This document shows, piece after piece, positions 1 to 13,000 of a stretch of DNA of 64,000 nt; within the stretch, counting starts at the first letter, position 1; each line of letters begins with the position of its first letter. A program made the translations under genes and the position numbers. Origin of the DNA: Clonostachys chloroleuca. Taxonomy: Eukaryota > Ascomycota > Sordariomycetes > Hypocreales > Bionectriaceae. The notes beneath the pieces are model-generated. The model made no database searches and had not been told where the DNA came from. It worked only from the letters and a program-made list of their open reading frames with translations. The stretch covers positions 31,186,001 through 31,250,000 of the forward strand of contig JBANAY010000003.1 of assembly GCA_037952775.1 (NCBI GenBank). Direction: 5' to 3'.

Positions 1-1196
1 TAGCTGACCTTAAAAATACTTCTCTATCTTCATCTTTCAGAGCCCCATATTTAATAGGCAATGGAACCGAAGTATAGACTCTTTAGGGGCAAAAAAACTT
101 ACATCGTGCGTAGCTGTGACTTGAGAGCGCGCGGGCTAGGCACTAACGCTGATCTTTCATTACAAGCCAAAATGACATCCGTCTACCTCTGCATGATAGG
201 TCTATTTGAAATACAAGACTGAGAATGGCTAAGGTAGTGCCCAGTGCCGAAACTGCCGTGGGAGTGTTCCTGACCAGGTCTCGGATGCACAAGCCGAGGC
301 CCCCCTTCCTGATATCTAATCCCACGTGAAAAATCTTGGTTCAAGTAGCTCTCGGTTTTTGTTCACATGAGGTAGTTAAGTTTTAGATCCCTAGAGCCCT
401 GCGGAACTGGAAAGCTTGTACATCTTATCACCTATCAAAAGAAAAGCTATTATTTTAAGCTTTCGTATTCATTGTGTTGAGTTGTCGGGCTCTGGCAGCT
501 CCATTGCTGTTGAACTTTATTCTCTTTCTCTTACGTACGTATCAGCTATCGATCCACGTGTATCAAATGTTCTCACTTCGAAAAAACATGCCCGCACGGA
601 GAAAAGGGAGACGCGCCGTTCTGTGACTTACTATTGGCCATGAATCAAACCTAAACTTTTCAGGCTTCTTTTGTGAATACTATTATTGAAAGTGCTATGG
701 GTTGACTAGCTCACACGGTGCCTACAGTACCTATTGTGAAGTAACATTACATATCTTAGCCAATAATCGAGCTAGGGGACTTTCATCAACAGCCTAGTGA
801 AGCCTCACTGGTGAATGAACTCACAAACAAAGAGGATGAATTCAATCATGACCGTGCTGATCTTGAATCATTGAATTCTCATATGCGATGCTACGCAGAG
901 AAGATCTGGGAGATGCTCCCGAGGCTAATACTTCCTCCATTAAAAGTTACCTCAATGTCTTCCCCCTTGTTCACGTCCCTCGCATTCTCTATTGTCCGAC
1001 TTTTCTAATACACTACCACAAACCCAGTCAGACGTCTGCATGAGGCACTATTAATATCATCCCCCCCATCGTTGATGGCCAACAGCTGGTCAAGAAGTAA
1101 TCTGATGTCTTGTTGTGTTCCTTCACTCAAGTCTTCCCATTAGTGAGACCTGCCCATGAACTTCCCGCTTTTCTGCTCAAAAGAATCCAAACATGC
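1..1196. other. Gene-free left end
   Basis: No reading frame here has recognisable protein similarity or a plausible exon chain. The longest frames are about 60-75 codons and look random. The stretch is AT-rich and lies beyond the 3' end of the leftward regulator gene. It may hold that gene's 3' UTR. Nothing else can be supported. Confidence 0.5.
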
Positions 1197-3328
1197 TCAC
1201 TTGACGCTCAAAAGAGACTGTGTAATGCATGCTGATCGTGTAGCACTCTTTGATATGTTGCTCAGGTAATTGCTAGCGTAATCAGCCTCCACGTAGATTT
1301 CCCGCAGCCGATCGAGGACTACCATGCAAAGCTGGAAACAGGCCACCGCTTTCCCATGGTGGAATGAAGGGAATCCGACCACGTCCGCAAGATGCACAAC
1401 GGCTGCTGAAACGGTAATAGAAACCCCGGTGCTGGGCATGTATCTGTATAAATCCGATTTTTCTAAATTGGTCAACAAATTGGTGACTTCCGTGGCCGCG
1501 TCCCGCACGCGGTTGCGACACGATTTCTGGTCCTGTATTGAAAGGTCGTTCTTGTTCTTAAAAGTCTGAGAGATGTAAGGTCGGAAGAGAGCGGATATTG
1601 CAGTGTAAAACTCCATTTGGAGCAGGGTTCCCTACAGTAAAGCCGGCGTTTTTTCAGCGCCAGCGGCTGTTTTGAGATGCCCATTCGAGTGGCAACTGTA
1701 AGGTAGTTCTCTCCTCCAATTGCATAGCTCCAAATATATCAGACCTGCGGAGTTGAAATTATCGAATCTCTTCCTTGGTGATAAGAGGATAGACCGTTCT
1801 GTGGTGCCTGGGGCACGATTATGACTGGGAAGAATATAATATTGCTTATAAAGAACTTCGCCGATAAGCACGCACAGTTTAGCCCTCGCTATACATATAG
1901 AAGCCAACTGTGGAAGTTGGTCAATATATTGGCCAAGGAAGCTGCTGCGAGCGGTGCCGTGCTCGACCAAGCCGTGGATCTCAAAATCAGTCTCATGGAG
2001 CATATCCACGTCGTAATCCTCTTCTTTCAACCTTGAAGGGTATCGAAGACCGAGTGCAATGAGGCGATCATGCATCAAGCATGACCACCAGACTCTCCTT
2101 CCCAAGTGTGTTCGAGCGATGGATGATTCTGCTTGCTCGGTTTGATTCCTGTCCAATCCAATGCTCTGTGCTGTGCCTATAGCCAGACCGACCCAATACC
2201 AGCTGTCCTTATGCTCACTTGGCGTTTGATACCAGCCAGCCAGTAGTAAGAGGGACTGTACCACAACGAGATGGTCCTTCTCATAGCCGATATTGTACAG
2301 CAACTACAAGAATCTGTGGTCAGCACCTAGAACAAAAGGCGGGCGCCTAACTTACTCGAGTCTTATCGTATAGATGTTTCCTCGCCACTCTACGCGACGC
2401 GTATCCAGCATTTTGAATAAAATGCAAGTCCACAAATGCAGCCGCAGCATATAGTACTGCATCATACAATAATAGGCTTATCTCTGGGCCTGCGTCGCTG
2501 CGATGATTCACCATTCGGTACAAATCAGTGATACTGATTAGATGAAACCGAGGCTGAACATGCTTTATATATGCATCGATAAGGGCGTCTTGAACTGCGA
2601 GTGGCGGTAAAGCCAACACCCCCTTAAACTGAAGATAATGGAGATCCCCCGCACTTATGTTTGCTGGAAAGGGCCGGATAAAATGAGGAAGATCGAAACC
2701 AAGACCATCGTCCTGATCAATGTGAAGATTTCCTTGCTCGTCTATCTCCTTATCCTCAAGCTCCCCAATTTTGTACAAATCTTCCGGTAGGCTAGGCAAT
2801 GACCGATCGCCATTACTGGGAACGTTCCACAGTTGAAAGCCAGACTTGCCGGAACGTGATGTCCTCCACCCTCTGGAACGAGATCTAACGAGTGTTGAGC
2901 AGGAATTGGATTTTGGCATGGATCCGGATGTCGCTGCCAGATGAACTTACCTCTCTCGCAAATGGGGAACTATTGTGCACTATTTTCAATGTCAGTTAAC
3001 ATGACCTATACATTTGCTACCTTTGAATCTCTACCTTGACGTTATGCCAGCGACAATTTGCACAAGGACCGCCCTCTGCGACATTACAACGGACCCTTCG
3101 TGCCTGGCAGGGGACGCATGCTTGCTTCCCTCGCCGGCGTTGAGGGGTTTGAGGCCGGAAAATCTTTGATGATTCGGCCACAAGCATACAACGAGAACGA
3201 GAATTCATAACGGATCCCGAAAAAGGGCTATCAAGAGGAGTGGACAAACCATCATAGACCGGATCCTGTGCTTCATTTGAAGTTAGATCGATCAAAGAAG
3301 AAATTTGGTCAAACAATAGTGAGCCCAT
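1197..3328 (-). pseudogene. Zn(II)2Cys6 transcription factor (cutinase-factor-like), interrupted by an in-frame stop
   Basis: Fungal nuclear regulator. Exons 3035-3328, 2951-2979, 2884-2356 and 2303-1197 join in phase through GT-AG introns. The zinc cluster spans the first splice: ACVPC, RRVRC, GPCANC, with the sixth cysteine as the first codon of exon 2. The middle region matches the fungal_trans domain of the CTF1 (cutinase transcription factor) type, with blocks such as RFHLISITDLYR, WYQTPSEHKDSWYW and RRVWWSCLMHDRL. At 1632-1634 a TAG falls after TPALL, inside a conserved stretch, and the same frame then continues with GTLLQMEFYTAISALFRP to a natural-looking stop at 1197. No GT-AG intron restores the frame. 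As it stands the product has 507 residues; with the tail it would have about 652. It could be a nonsense allele or a sequencing error. Family assignment is good; the target genes are unknown. Confidence 0.8.
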
Positions 3329-4085
3329 CGTATGATTTGCGTGTCAGCTTGCAAGACTTGTGCTTGTTTTGAGTTACTTTATTAGCAAAGTAAATTTACA
3401 GGGCCTTAGGCAGCCTAACCAACAAACAGTGGTACAATAATGACCTTGACTTTCTAGTTGACTCCTTGAGCCGTCACGGCCGTTTCGGGACCCCAACGGA
3501 ACCCCTTAGCGGCTAAACTCAGAAGGACGGACAAGAGATCCGAAGCTTCGGATGTAGGTGGACCCTCCGGAATGATGTTTCCGTGTGACAGCCTCGACTC
3601 TAATCCAATACACCGTCCATCTTTCACTTTGAATTATTGATGAACCATGAATCGATTGACTGAAACAACATACTTCACGGGGAGAGAGAGTTCGAGTATA
3701 AAGTTAAACAACAATAGGAAATGCCAGACCCGACATCTCAACACTGAATACGACAACATACTTGACAGATAGTGATTACAATTTTGTCCTTAAATGACGG
3801 AAATTGAAAGAATCATTTGTAATCCTTGATGCTTAGTCAGGTAATGATGTTTAGCTTTTACATCACCCATCAAGCATCTTTGAGGCGATTCGATTTATGT
3901 ATTCAAGGCAAAATCTTGGCAATTACAAGCAGAATTAAGCCGTACTCTAGAGCCTTCAGTGTTTTGGAATCAGATACATGACACCATGTACGAGGCTAAG
4001 GAGAACATCAACAAGGCGATAATCCTATTTATCTGGAGTAATCATGGCAATTTCGCCAGCTATTCTCTTTGCAAGCAGATTGCCA
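3329..4085. other. Intergenic, probable promoter of the leftward regulator
   Basis: About 750 bases without a supported gene. It lies upstream of the regulator start (3328) and downstream of the ankyrin gene stop (4086), so it should hold the regulator promoter and the ankyrin 3' UTR. No further element was recognised. Confidence 0.5.
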
Positions 4086-7000
4086 CTACCGTCGTGATCG
4101 CCTTGACCGAAACACAAAATTTCTTCTTCTCTTCCTCACGCCATGTCTTATAGTGAGATCAACGTTCCCATTCTCATCATATTCGTCTTCGCCGTCCCAA
4201 TCGTTCCATGCATCGATGTCTCGATGCAGTTTTACATCAGCCATGCTGGTATGCTCCTCACCCACGTCACTTGAGGAGGATTTCAGCTCAGCTACTCTGC
4301 GTGCAACGTCATTGGCCGCGACCACGGAAGCCAGGATACGCGGCATCCCCGGATTCTTTTGGACGGAGGTCTTGCAAAAGTCCAGAGTAATCTTCTTAGC
4401 GAGTATCGCATCCAAATCGGACGAGGTTTCCGCTCTGTCGTTGCCGCGAAGACCCGCGAGATACAACGCTTCTGACACCACAGACTCGCTATAATCATCG
4501 GAAAGCCCAATTTCTGCTGGCTTTTCCACTAAGGAAGTGTTAGGCATATTCTGAGCTTGGGGAGGCCTGATTTTCGGTCTGGGAACAGTGTCAAACAACC
4601 ATCTCCTGGCCGTTATGAACCTATCCTCAGGATCTGCATTGAGCATCAAGGGATTCGGAGGCTTGATGGTGGCTCTGATTAATAGATCATTCGCGAGCTC
4701 CAGAGGCGTTTGGCCCATGACATTTTCGCGACAGACCAAACCTGGGTTATACTGGATCAGACCTCTAACAATAGCAAATTGGCGAGATTTGATGGCAGTA
4801 TGTAGGCAGGTATCGCCAACATCATTGAAAGACTCGAGTACCTTGTCATTAGAGAACCCAAGCAGGGTTTGTAGGAGCGATACCAAATCTGCTGGCCTAT
4901 ACCTCAAAGGGGTGTAGGTGCCGTACTCGGAGAAGATATCACTGTCGCCATCCCGGCTGGGATATCCGCAAATATGAGCGATCCAAGAGTGGAGAGGAAC
5001 GGTGCCGTTTGCGGACAGCTTCTTTCGCTGTAGAAAGAGATCGCCGAGTAGCCTATTATCAATGAGCCTCGTCAACTCGCAGAATCGACGTGATTCGACA
5101 GGTCCCTGAAGTGCTAGATGGAGAATGTTTTCTCCTTCGGAATTGCGCACTGTTTGGTCGGCATGGCCATCCCGGATTAAGATCTCGGCTAGTGAAATTC
5201 GACTGATTCGTGCAGCAATCAACAGCGGCGTATGTCCTGTGGAATCTCTACTTTCCACTGCGTTTGGATATCGTTCAATCAAATATTTCAAAACCTCCTC
5301 TCCCCGCTGGAGGGATGGAATCAACAAAGCATGATGAAGAATAAGATGATCTGATAGACGGATTAGTTCCAGCATACTCCAGGTGGTTTTAACCGTATCA
5401 CTCACTACTCGCCCCAAGCCATTCTGACGCAGTCAACTCAAATCCTGCTTTACTCTGAAGAAGGTGCAATATTTTAGGATTATCGGCTGCAGCATCGGAT
5501 CGCGCAAACTCGGCATACAATTGCAGAGCAGCCTCGCTCAGGAAAAGCTTCACCGTTTCGATACGTCCAGACCTCATAGCATGAATGACCGGTGCAACCC
5601 CTACATCGTTCGTATGAGTATCCTTCCTGGAAAGGTCGAGAAGCCGGTCTCTTGGTCTTCGACGCTCTCCTGGAGGAACAATATTGGCCCAATCCTTTCT
5701 ATTGTTTGAAAGTCAGAAGTCAATCCGTGGTAAAGATAACTGAGAGTAACTCGCCTCTTTTTCCCGTATACCGTAAGCCCTTGATAAAACTCCGATTTCT
5801 GCTCTAGGTTCTCACCAGAGCGACGCACAAGGTCATCTAATATTAGACCGGCACCTATCTTCCGCATAACAAGATGCACAAGCTCGAGGTTTCCTTCGTT
5901 AAGGAGAGTTTGAAACTCGGCCTCAGAGAGCGTGAATATTCCATCCTGCTCCTTCTTTTCAGTAGGATCATGATACGCAAGAACTTCCTCGACAGGATCG
6001 TCTGGCAACATTTGACTTGTCCAATACTGAGCAAGTTTGATTAGAACCTCAAGCCCAGCCACATCGTTTCGGCTGACGCAGGATTCAAACAACGTCTGTC
6101 GAAGGCCGGGTTCCCATTTTCCTTCCACTAGATGTAGCATCTGCCATTCTTGTCGAAGAATGCGCATTGGTGTCGCATTTGACGTGCTTGGTTTCGATTC
6201 CTGGACTATATCTTCATCAACAGACATATTATCTTCATCTTCGCTCAATATAATAGGGCCTAGTTGGGATGGATCATCTCCTGAGTCAAGCTCCATCTCG
6301 CTACGACCAAGGGAGCCACTTCCCCGGTAGCTTGGAGTTCTTGTTCTCCAGCGAAGGCGGCGTCTTCGGGATGATTGGTTTGAACCGTCGTTAGGTGCCC
6401 ACTGAGTTTTTACAATATCCAAAATAGCAGCAGCAACTCCACGATGGCCGCGGAAAAATGCCAAAGAGAAAGGACAGTTGTAATGGTCATCTTGAATGCT
6501 GATGAGGAGCCGGGGGTGAATATCATCAGGATCAGTTCGGAGGGTCAGTGATCTGATCTTATCCAGATTTCCATCCCAGGCAGCCTCCATCCTAAGTGAG
6601 AGTAAAGATTAATCAATTTAGTCCGTATACAAGCAAGGATATGAAACCTACAGCTCAATATATTCTTCCTCTTTAGAGGAGGAAAGGTTCTTGTCCCCCT
6701 TGAAACATATCTTCCCGCTCTCAACAGAGGGAGATCTGCGATAGGATGAAGGAGTGTTTAGTCGAAACCCCCTTCTTCCGGTGCGGTATTCCTTGAAATC
6801 GGGATGAAGATCTTTAAAGGTCTGTCCACCTCTAGAGACCAGTTTTTCTCTTAGATCATTGAGCCCAGAGGCTAGTTTCTCCAGACGCTGAATTTCTGTA
6901 TCAGGTTCCTCCTGATCCACTGTCATCTCTTGTTTGTGCTCCTGATCTCTTGAGGGTCTCTCAAACCGCCACTTTTGTCTTTCAAGTGCCTCTCTGTGAT

Positions 7001-10000
7001 AGAAGCGCTGATAGGAATTTGGCGGAAACTGTTCGAGGAATTCGTCGGTGCGAGGCGGCCTAGGGGACGCAATACTTCCCTCATTCCTCTTCGCCTTGTC
7101 CAAGCTGTCCGCTATTTTTAGGAGTTTTTGCATCCAGAACGTCGAGAACAGTAGATCCGGTCGCTACATCATAAACCTCATCTCCTTGTAGAAGCCTATA
7201 CGAATCCGGTGTCATCGAGTTAGGATCTGCCCCGGATTCCAGGAGTTGAATCGCAGCTTGGTCGTTCTCCGCCTGAACAGCGTATAGGAGAGGCTGCAAG
7301 GTAGTTCTGTAGATACGCTTATTTTCCCGCAGAGTTCCCAAGTTACGTTTCATAGGAGAGAGTTTGACAGCTCGAAGCCAGATGTCGAAGCTTATATCTG
7401 GCTTAGCCCCAGCGTTCAATAGTTTTAGGACAAGGCTTGGATCATCATGGTCGATTGCCGTGTGAAGGACTGAAATGGTTCGTACATCGGGGATATAAAT
7501 ATGTTTTAAGGCCCTGGTAACATTAGACCGATCACATGCTACCAAAACATCGAGAAGATCTCCCGAGTTGTTGGCAACAAAGCGATGGAAGGCCGTGATA
7601 CCATCAGTGTCGGCCTGGGAAGACAGAGCGCCAAGTTCAATGAGCAATCTTATCATTGATTTTGCCTTCTCGGTGGGAAGCTTTAAGGTCAGAGCCAGGG
7701 TGAGGATGACATCTGTCTTCACCCTATTGAGCCGGAATTGAACTGGAAGAAGAGGGTCGGCCCCATAGTCGCACAGCGTCTTAACGGCGTCTTCATGGCC
7801 ACCAGACACAGCCAGATGAAGGGGAGAACAGGGAATATCCCAAGCAGGTATATCGATGTCGTAAAAGTCTGGTCCCACTTCGGAGTCTTCTTTCATTTCG
7901 GTTTCATCTCCCCGGGGGTCAATTCTGTTGATTTTTGCAAATGATCCAGTGGTCACAGAGAACTCATAATCGTCACCTTCTCCTTCACACACTACCACAG
8001 CATCTGAGTTATTGTCGTCTTCCTCGATGTCAAGATCATCCCTTGTTGTGTTTTGCATTTCATCTTCAGAAGTGTCCTCACGCACTTCCTGTTCAGCTAC
8101 ATCAATTTTCTGCCGCTTGAACTTTTTGCGATCTTGGGCGATTTCTTCGTTCTCCAGGCTCTTTTGCATGAGAACTTTTATCATGTCCACTCTCCCGCGA
8201 GCAGCTGCAAGATGCAAAGCAGTCCTTCCGTCAGCCAATCGTGCTGTCAAGCGTGCTCCGCGGTCTACAAGGCATTGCACAACTTCTGCTGTAGATACAT
8301 TGACGGCGAAATGCAGAGGAGTCCGTCCGGTATGATCTCTCCTGTTGATATCGAAACCGTCTTGGCCAAGCCAAGTATGGATGCTTTGTATATCTCCGTC
8401 AATGATTGATTGGAAAAGTCTAGCTGTGTTGCCGATATACGCCATCTCAGTCCAGTCTTGTTCGCTCAATGGATTGAACGAGCCAATTTCCTGCCGACCT
8501 GGGTCGTCAGTGAGGAATGATATTTTCCCCGAAATACACGTCTTTGCATCCTTTTCTGCCACCTCCTGCTCTTCCACTGTGTTTGGAATGGGGCAGCAAC
8601 CGCAGCAGTCTTGAATGACGTCCTCGACGCGACCGAAAAATGCAGGATGCCTGTGAAGATACGCCTTCCTCTTCTCTGGCTTTTGATTCCATTCTGCATT
8701 GAGCAGAATATCTTGCGAATAACACATCCTTTCGATGGCCTTGGCAGTGAAACGGCGACCATACGGAATGCTAAATGTGTGATAGTTGCTCACTTCTTCC
8801 GACGGAAACCAATCAGCCACCTCGTTCTCATGATCTTGCTTCATATCGCCGTTGTCCCTCCAAGTCCAATGGGGATAATCCACTTCAGGTCTGCCACGTT
8901 CTCGTCTTCTTTCGTTCTGATATGTGTGCCTAGCGGACTCTGTCGGAAGGCTTTCCAACACAAGGAGACGCGCGAGACCGACTGTACGTTTGAAGCTCCT
9001 CTCATAGATGGTAGGGTCGATACGCGAGCGATCCAGGTCAGGCCAATACACCTCGAAGTTTCGATTTGAGTACTTGACCAGGCGTGTCTCGTATGAAGGA
9101 CTCCGGCGCGTGAGATCAATATGGTTGATCTGAGTTATAAAGCTCGCAAGGGCACGTGGGGTCACGTAGACCTGCTTGCCATCATAAGCGCCTCCGGCAG
9201 CATCAATATCAAAGCCCGTTAAAATCTCGCTGATAGATTTATATACTCTTAACACGATCTATACAGAGCAGGTCAATAAATGACTTGGCAAGCAGGGCCA
9301 TGGCGTGACATACTTGAACATGGCGAGTTGGATAATGACTCGCAATGGTGATTGCGTATTTAGTTCGCACGACAGTTAGGTCTTTGAGTAGGGTATCGCG
9401 GACAGCTTCCTCAATGGCTTTGATTTTTTCAATAGCCTCTTCTTCTGTTAAGCCATACAAAAAAAGATCTACATCAGAAGCTGGGCAGAATACCTCGTGG
9501 AAGTACTGTCGTAATTTCCGCTTGTTGACTTTGTACTCCTCGGGTATAGGTAATAGACAGTTGATAACGGACGAGCCCGCGGCAACCACGTTGCTCCAGT
9601 CCATTTCGGCCAATGATGCCTCGGAGAAAATACTGAAATTCCTCTGAAACTCGGCCAGACTGGCAACGATGGCTGGTGAACCATCTTTGCGGCGCTTTTC
9701 ATCGGGCAATGGCACGATGTATCGAGATCTTTCCTCTACTGTCTCTAAAGCCGGATTTCTTGCGCGTGTAGTGATGAGTCCAGAGACTTCCGTAAAGAGT
9801 GGCAAGGTGTTAACGTATGGGTTGTCCAGGATCGGATTCTGACCATCTTGGGCAAAAAGAGCCCGCAAGTAACCTTCATGTTTATGGTATGGGCCAAGAA
9901 TCTGGGAAATAGAAAGCTCAGGGTGCTCGTGGATGTATTTCACTAGCCCAGACAATGGAACTGGTAGTTCCGGAAGTGCTTGTGAGGCCATGATTGGTAG

Positions 10001-10006
10001 CGCCAC
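4086..10006 (-). pseudogene. Very large ankyrin-repeat protein with nucleotidyltransferase-like N-terminus; one frameshift
   Basis: Conserved fungal ankyrin protein of unknown function. Exons: 9314-10006, 6652-9258 (holding the frameshift), 5751-6591, 5406-5694 and 4086-5350; all junctions are GT-AG and in phase. Residues 1-230 carry a GSS motif (144-146) and, about 30 residues on, SDVDLFLYG (177-185), a pattern like the nucleotidyltransferase fold. Then comes a long conserved block (SISEILTGF, YDGKQVY, RTVGLARLLVLE, HRHPAFFGRVEDVI), then ankyrin repeats (TGRTPLHFAV, DGRTALHLAAARG, SPLHLAVSGGHED, STGHTPLLIAA), acidic linkers and a basic tail. Total is about 1,900 codons. Near 7121-7145 the frame shifts by one base: STVLDV is followed in another frame by MQKLLKIADSLDK. 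A 46-base cryptic intron (GTTCTG...ACAAG) is a weaker alternative. If the shift is an error, the gene is intact. Function is inferred only from folds. Confidence 0.75.
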
Positions 10007-13000
10007 TGCGCCAATATCGTTTCTTGTCTGGTCTGCCTTCGATCAAATCATCTCCCCAAGAAGCAGGTGTCTCTGGCGGGAGGAAAAGAGCTTTCTTCAG
10101 GGCTATTCCCGGGGCACTCGTCAGATGAACTGTGAGCTTGCAAATGCGCAATTGACCGCGCGCCGATGAGATTTCACGCTGACAGAAAACTCACCGTCAG
10201 CGCAACTTGACGGCTTGCCAAGCCTGCTTCATGCCACCCCGCTGGAAACTCCCAGATCAAGCTTAGCGTTGGCTATTAACCAGGGGGTGACCTTTTCCCA
10301 ACGATATCACAACTTCATATACTATGTGAGTTTTGATTAGCATATTTAGATAAATGTTAATATCCGTACGATTTACATATTGTGGGGGAGGCCTCAGCAG
10401 AGGTCGAGTTGAAAACCCCCCAAAAACTGAGCAAAGTCCGACGTTTTGCTTTACTAGGTATGGCTGTACGGCATCCGCTATTAAGATATCTTCAGTTTGA
10501 AGCGTGGTCTCCTTTAGATTGGGTGTGGAGTCGCCATTTTCCAGGCATATTGAGAACACCAGGAGTTCTATTCCGGGTTCACTTATTGAATAGCTGCATA
10601 TTCTATCCTGCTAATACCCAAAAAGGAATTCTGTTAGTATCATTTCGTAATGGCACTTAAGAAAGGCTTTGTGTCTCTTACTGCTGGAACAAAAATAAAA
10701 TCACCCTCGCTAATGCTTTTACAACACCCCGTGTTGTGAAGCTTGATGGCGCCTTTCACTACAAAGACGGCTGTAGGGTAGGTACTGATCTCTGGGAGAC
10801 TGTCATCAGCTACTAGGGTCGTATATCTAGTGTGTGATAGAAGGAATATCCCGTCCGTTTCGTTTGGAGAGGCAATGATGCGAGTTTGTACATCGCACGT
10901 AGCCTCGGTTGGAGACCCAGTATTATCTAGGACATAGGCTTCCTTCACTCCTGGAGGAGAAGAGTGTCTGGTAAGCCCCATGTCCCCGGCTTCTCGCTGC
11001 CAGGGGTGTAAGCACCTTATGACTGGGGCACCGAATGTTGACAGGTAAAACGGCGGAGGGCCAGATCTCACCGAATGGGAAAAGCAAAACCCCGGAGAAG
11101 CTTAAGGAGGGCAACCGGCGGATGAGACTGACGGCCCATGGTGCCCGGTCTGAGGACCAGTATTTGCTTTGCCTGAAAATGCCTCACTCAACTCTTTGTG
11201 GGCCATGCATGCATCCTTGGAGGCTTAGCTGGATGTGAGCCGACCTGTTGTGGATGTTCACGAGCATTTGATCCCTCATGAATTGGAAAACAACATTGAG
11301 ATTTCGAAAAAACCAAAGTCGCGAGGCTCTGATTGTCCAGCTAGAGGTGACTGCGTCGTAGCTAACTATTCCATTCACCAGACTTATGCTCAAGTCTTCT
11401 CATCTACCGTCTCAGGTGAAAACGCTGCCTTGGGAGATATGAAGGGTAGGAAAAAAACAAGCAAGCGAAAGAAATCAACCTGTGAGATAAGATGAAAATG
11501 CCCTGATGCATGAGCTAAAAAACAAAGGTTATACAACTCCGTTAGAGACATCACTCTGCCAGCACCCATCACGCTCACTCACGTGATGCTACATGACTTG
11601 GGACACGCAAGAGAGCAAATGCAAACTATTAATAGCTCGTCAGATCCTTTCCCCAGCTGCTTAGTTGGTTTGATAAACATATTCCAGAACAAGCCTGCAA
11701 TCTCCCAAAGCTGATGATTAATATGCGAGTTTGAAGTTGGATTGAACATCTAGCTCTTATTATCATTAGGGGAAATATGAAGTGGTGGTCATCATTATGT
11801 GGTAAAGGGACTAAATAAGGATTCATTTAGCAAGGAGTGGCTAGGAAGTTAGAGTAAGAGCTGCTTGCGAACTAGAATTTATTGTCAACAATAACAATTG
11901 ACCTTCCTTTAGGGCTGAAGATGTCCATAATATGTATGAGCTGCTCCTCTTACAATTGAAACTAACTCACTCAGGCAAATGAATTAGCGGTACATAAAAA
12001 GAAATTAGGCCTATTGATTTTCTATGAGAGAGTTTGAGTCCATTGTAAACAACCAGCAATAGAGAAGGCTAGACCCAACATCTTAAAACAATAACCACAA
12101 AGGCAAGAACAAGCTCTACTAGCCACGGATTGATCTTCATTCTAGTTGCTACGTAGATTTGGCACAAAATATCGAGAATAAGCATAAAAAAAGAGGCGAA
12201 CAGCTTTGCATAGACTTTCCGTGGAACGTGCCAGAGAGTGGCCGTCCTCTCCAGGCTTCACCGCCCCGGCTGATTAAAACCGACTAACATTTCAATTGTC
12301 GAGACTAAACCGCTTTGAACAAACCATCAGGAGGAGAAGTATTGGTGTTGTTGTGAGATACTTGCGAAGCCGTTCCGATACAGCTATGTTATACGGCGAT
12401 CGGTGAATCAATCCTAGTTCTAAATGCTATCGTTCCCCACAGAGTCGTATCATTTTGCTATCTTTACTGGCTCAAGTGCGAGGGATCGTGGCTTTGCCAT
12501 AGGTTTAACGCGAAATGCGCCAGGAAGGATTCGTCTTGGCCGCTTATCCTAGAATGAATTATAGCTCATCCCCTCTGTTATATTGATCCCACATTCTGTG
12601 AAGTTGGCTAAGAGCGTCCTCAGGTTGGCTCTTCAGATGACCTGATTGCAAAGCATTGGTCTTTGCTTCACGGACAGGCTCCCGTCTCCACCAAAATTAA
12701 ATAGGATGGGGATACAGAAAGATAGTCTTCAGGGGCTATGGACAGGGGAGAAACCCAACTGCTCATTGGCTGGATATCTTAACCGAATGCTGTCCGTGTA
12801 TTCGGCCCACATGTAACCTAAGGCTTTGATCATCCCATTCACCCAGACCTTATCAACTCCAATAGGAAGGTAGGGCAGGGCATGGGACCTTTGAATCCTC
12901 AACTATGACGTTCCGAGGCCCTAGCTATCGCACGCTACGGATGGCATTCGGTGCCAAGTGCCGCCTGCTGCAGCCTGCAATGTAGTGCCCGGTGCTCTAT

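Noticed and set aside
143..325. 60-codon hydrophobic frame near the left edge
   Set aside because: Could suggest a membrane-protein remnant, but it is too short and has no family pattern or neighbouring exons.
1632..1696. A 65-base intron to remove the TAG in the first regulator
   Set aside because: The only nearby GT donor (GTTGCC) leaves the wrong reading phase, and the skipped codons look like conserved family sequence.
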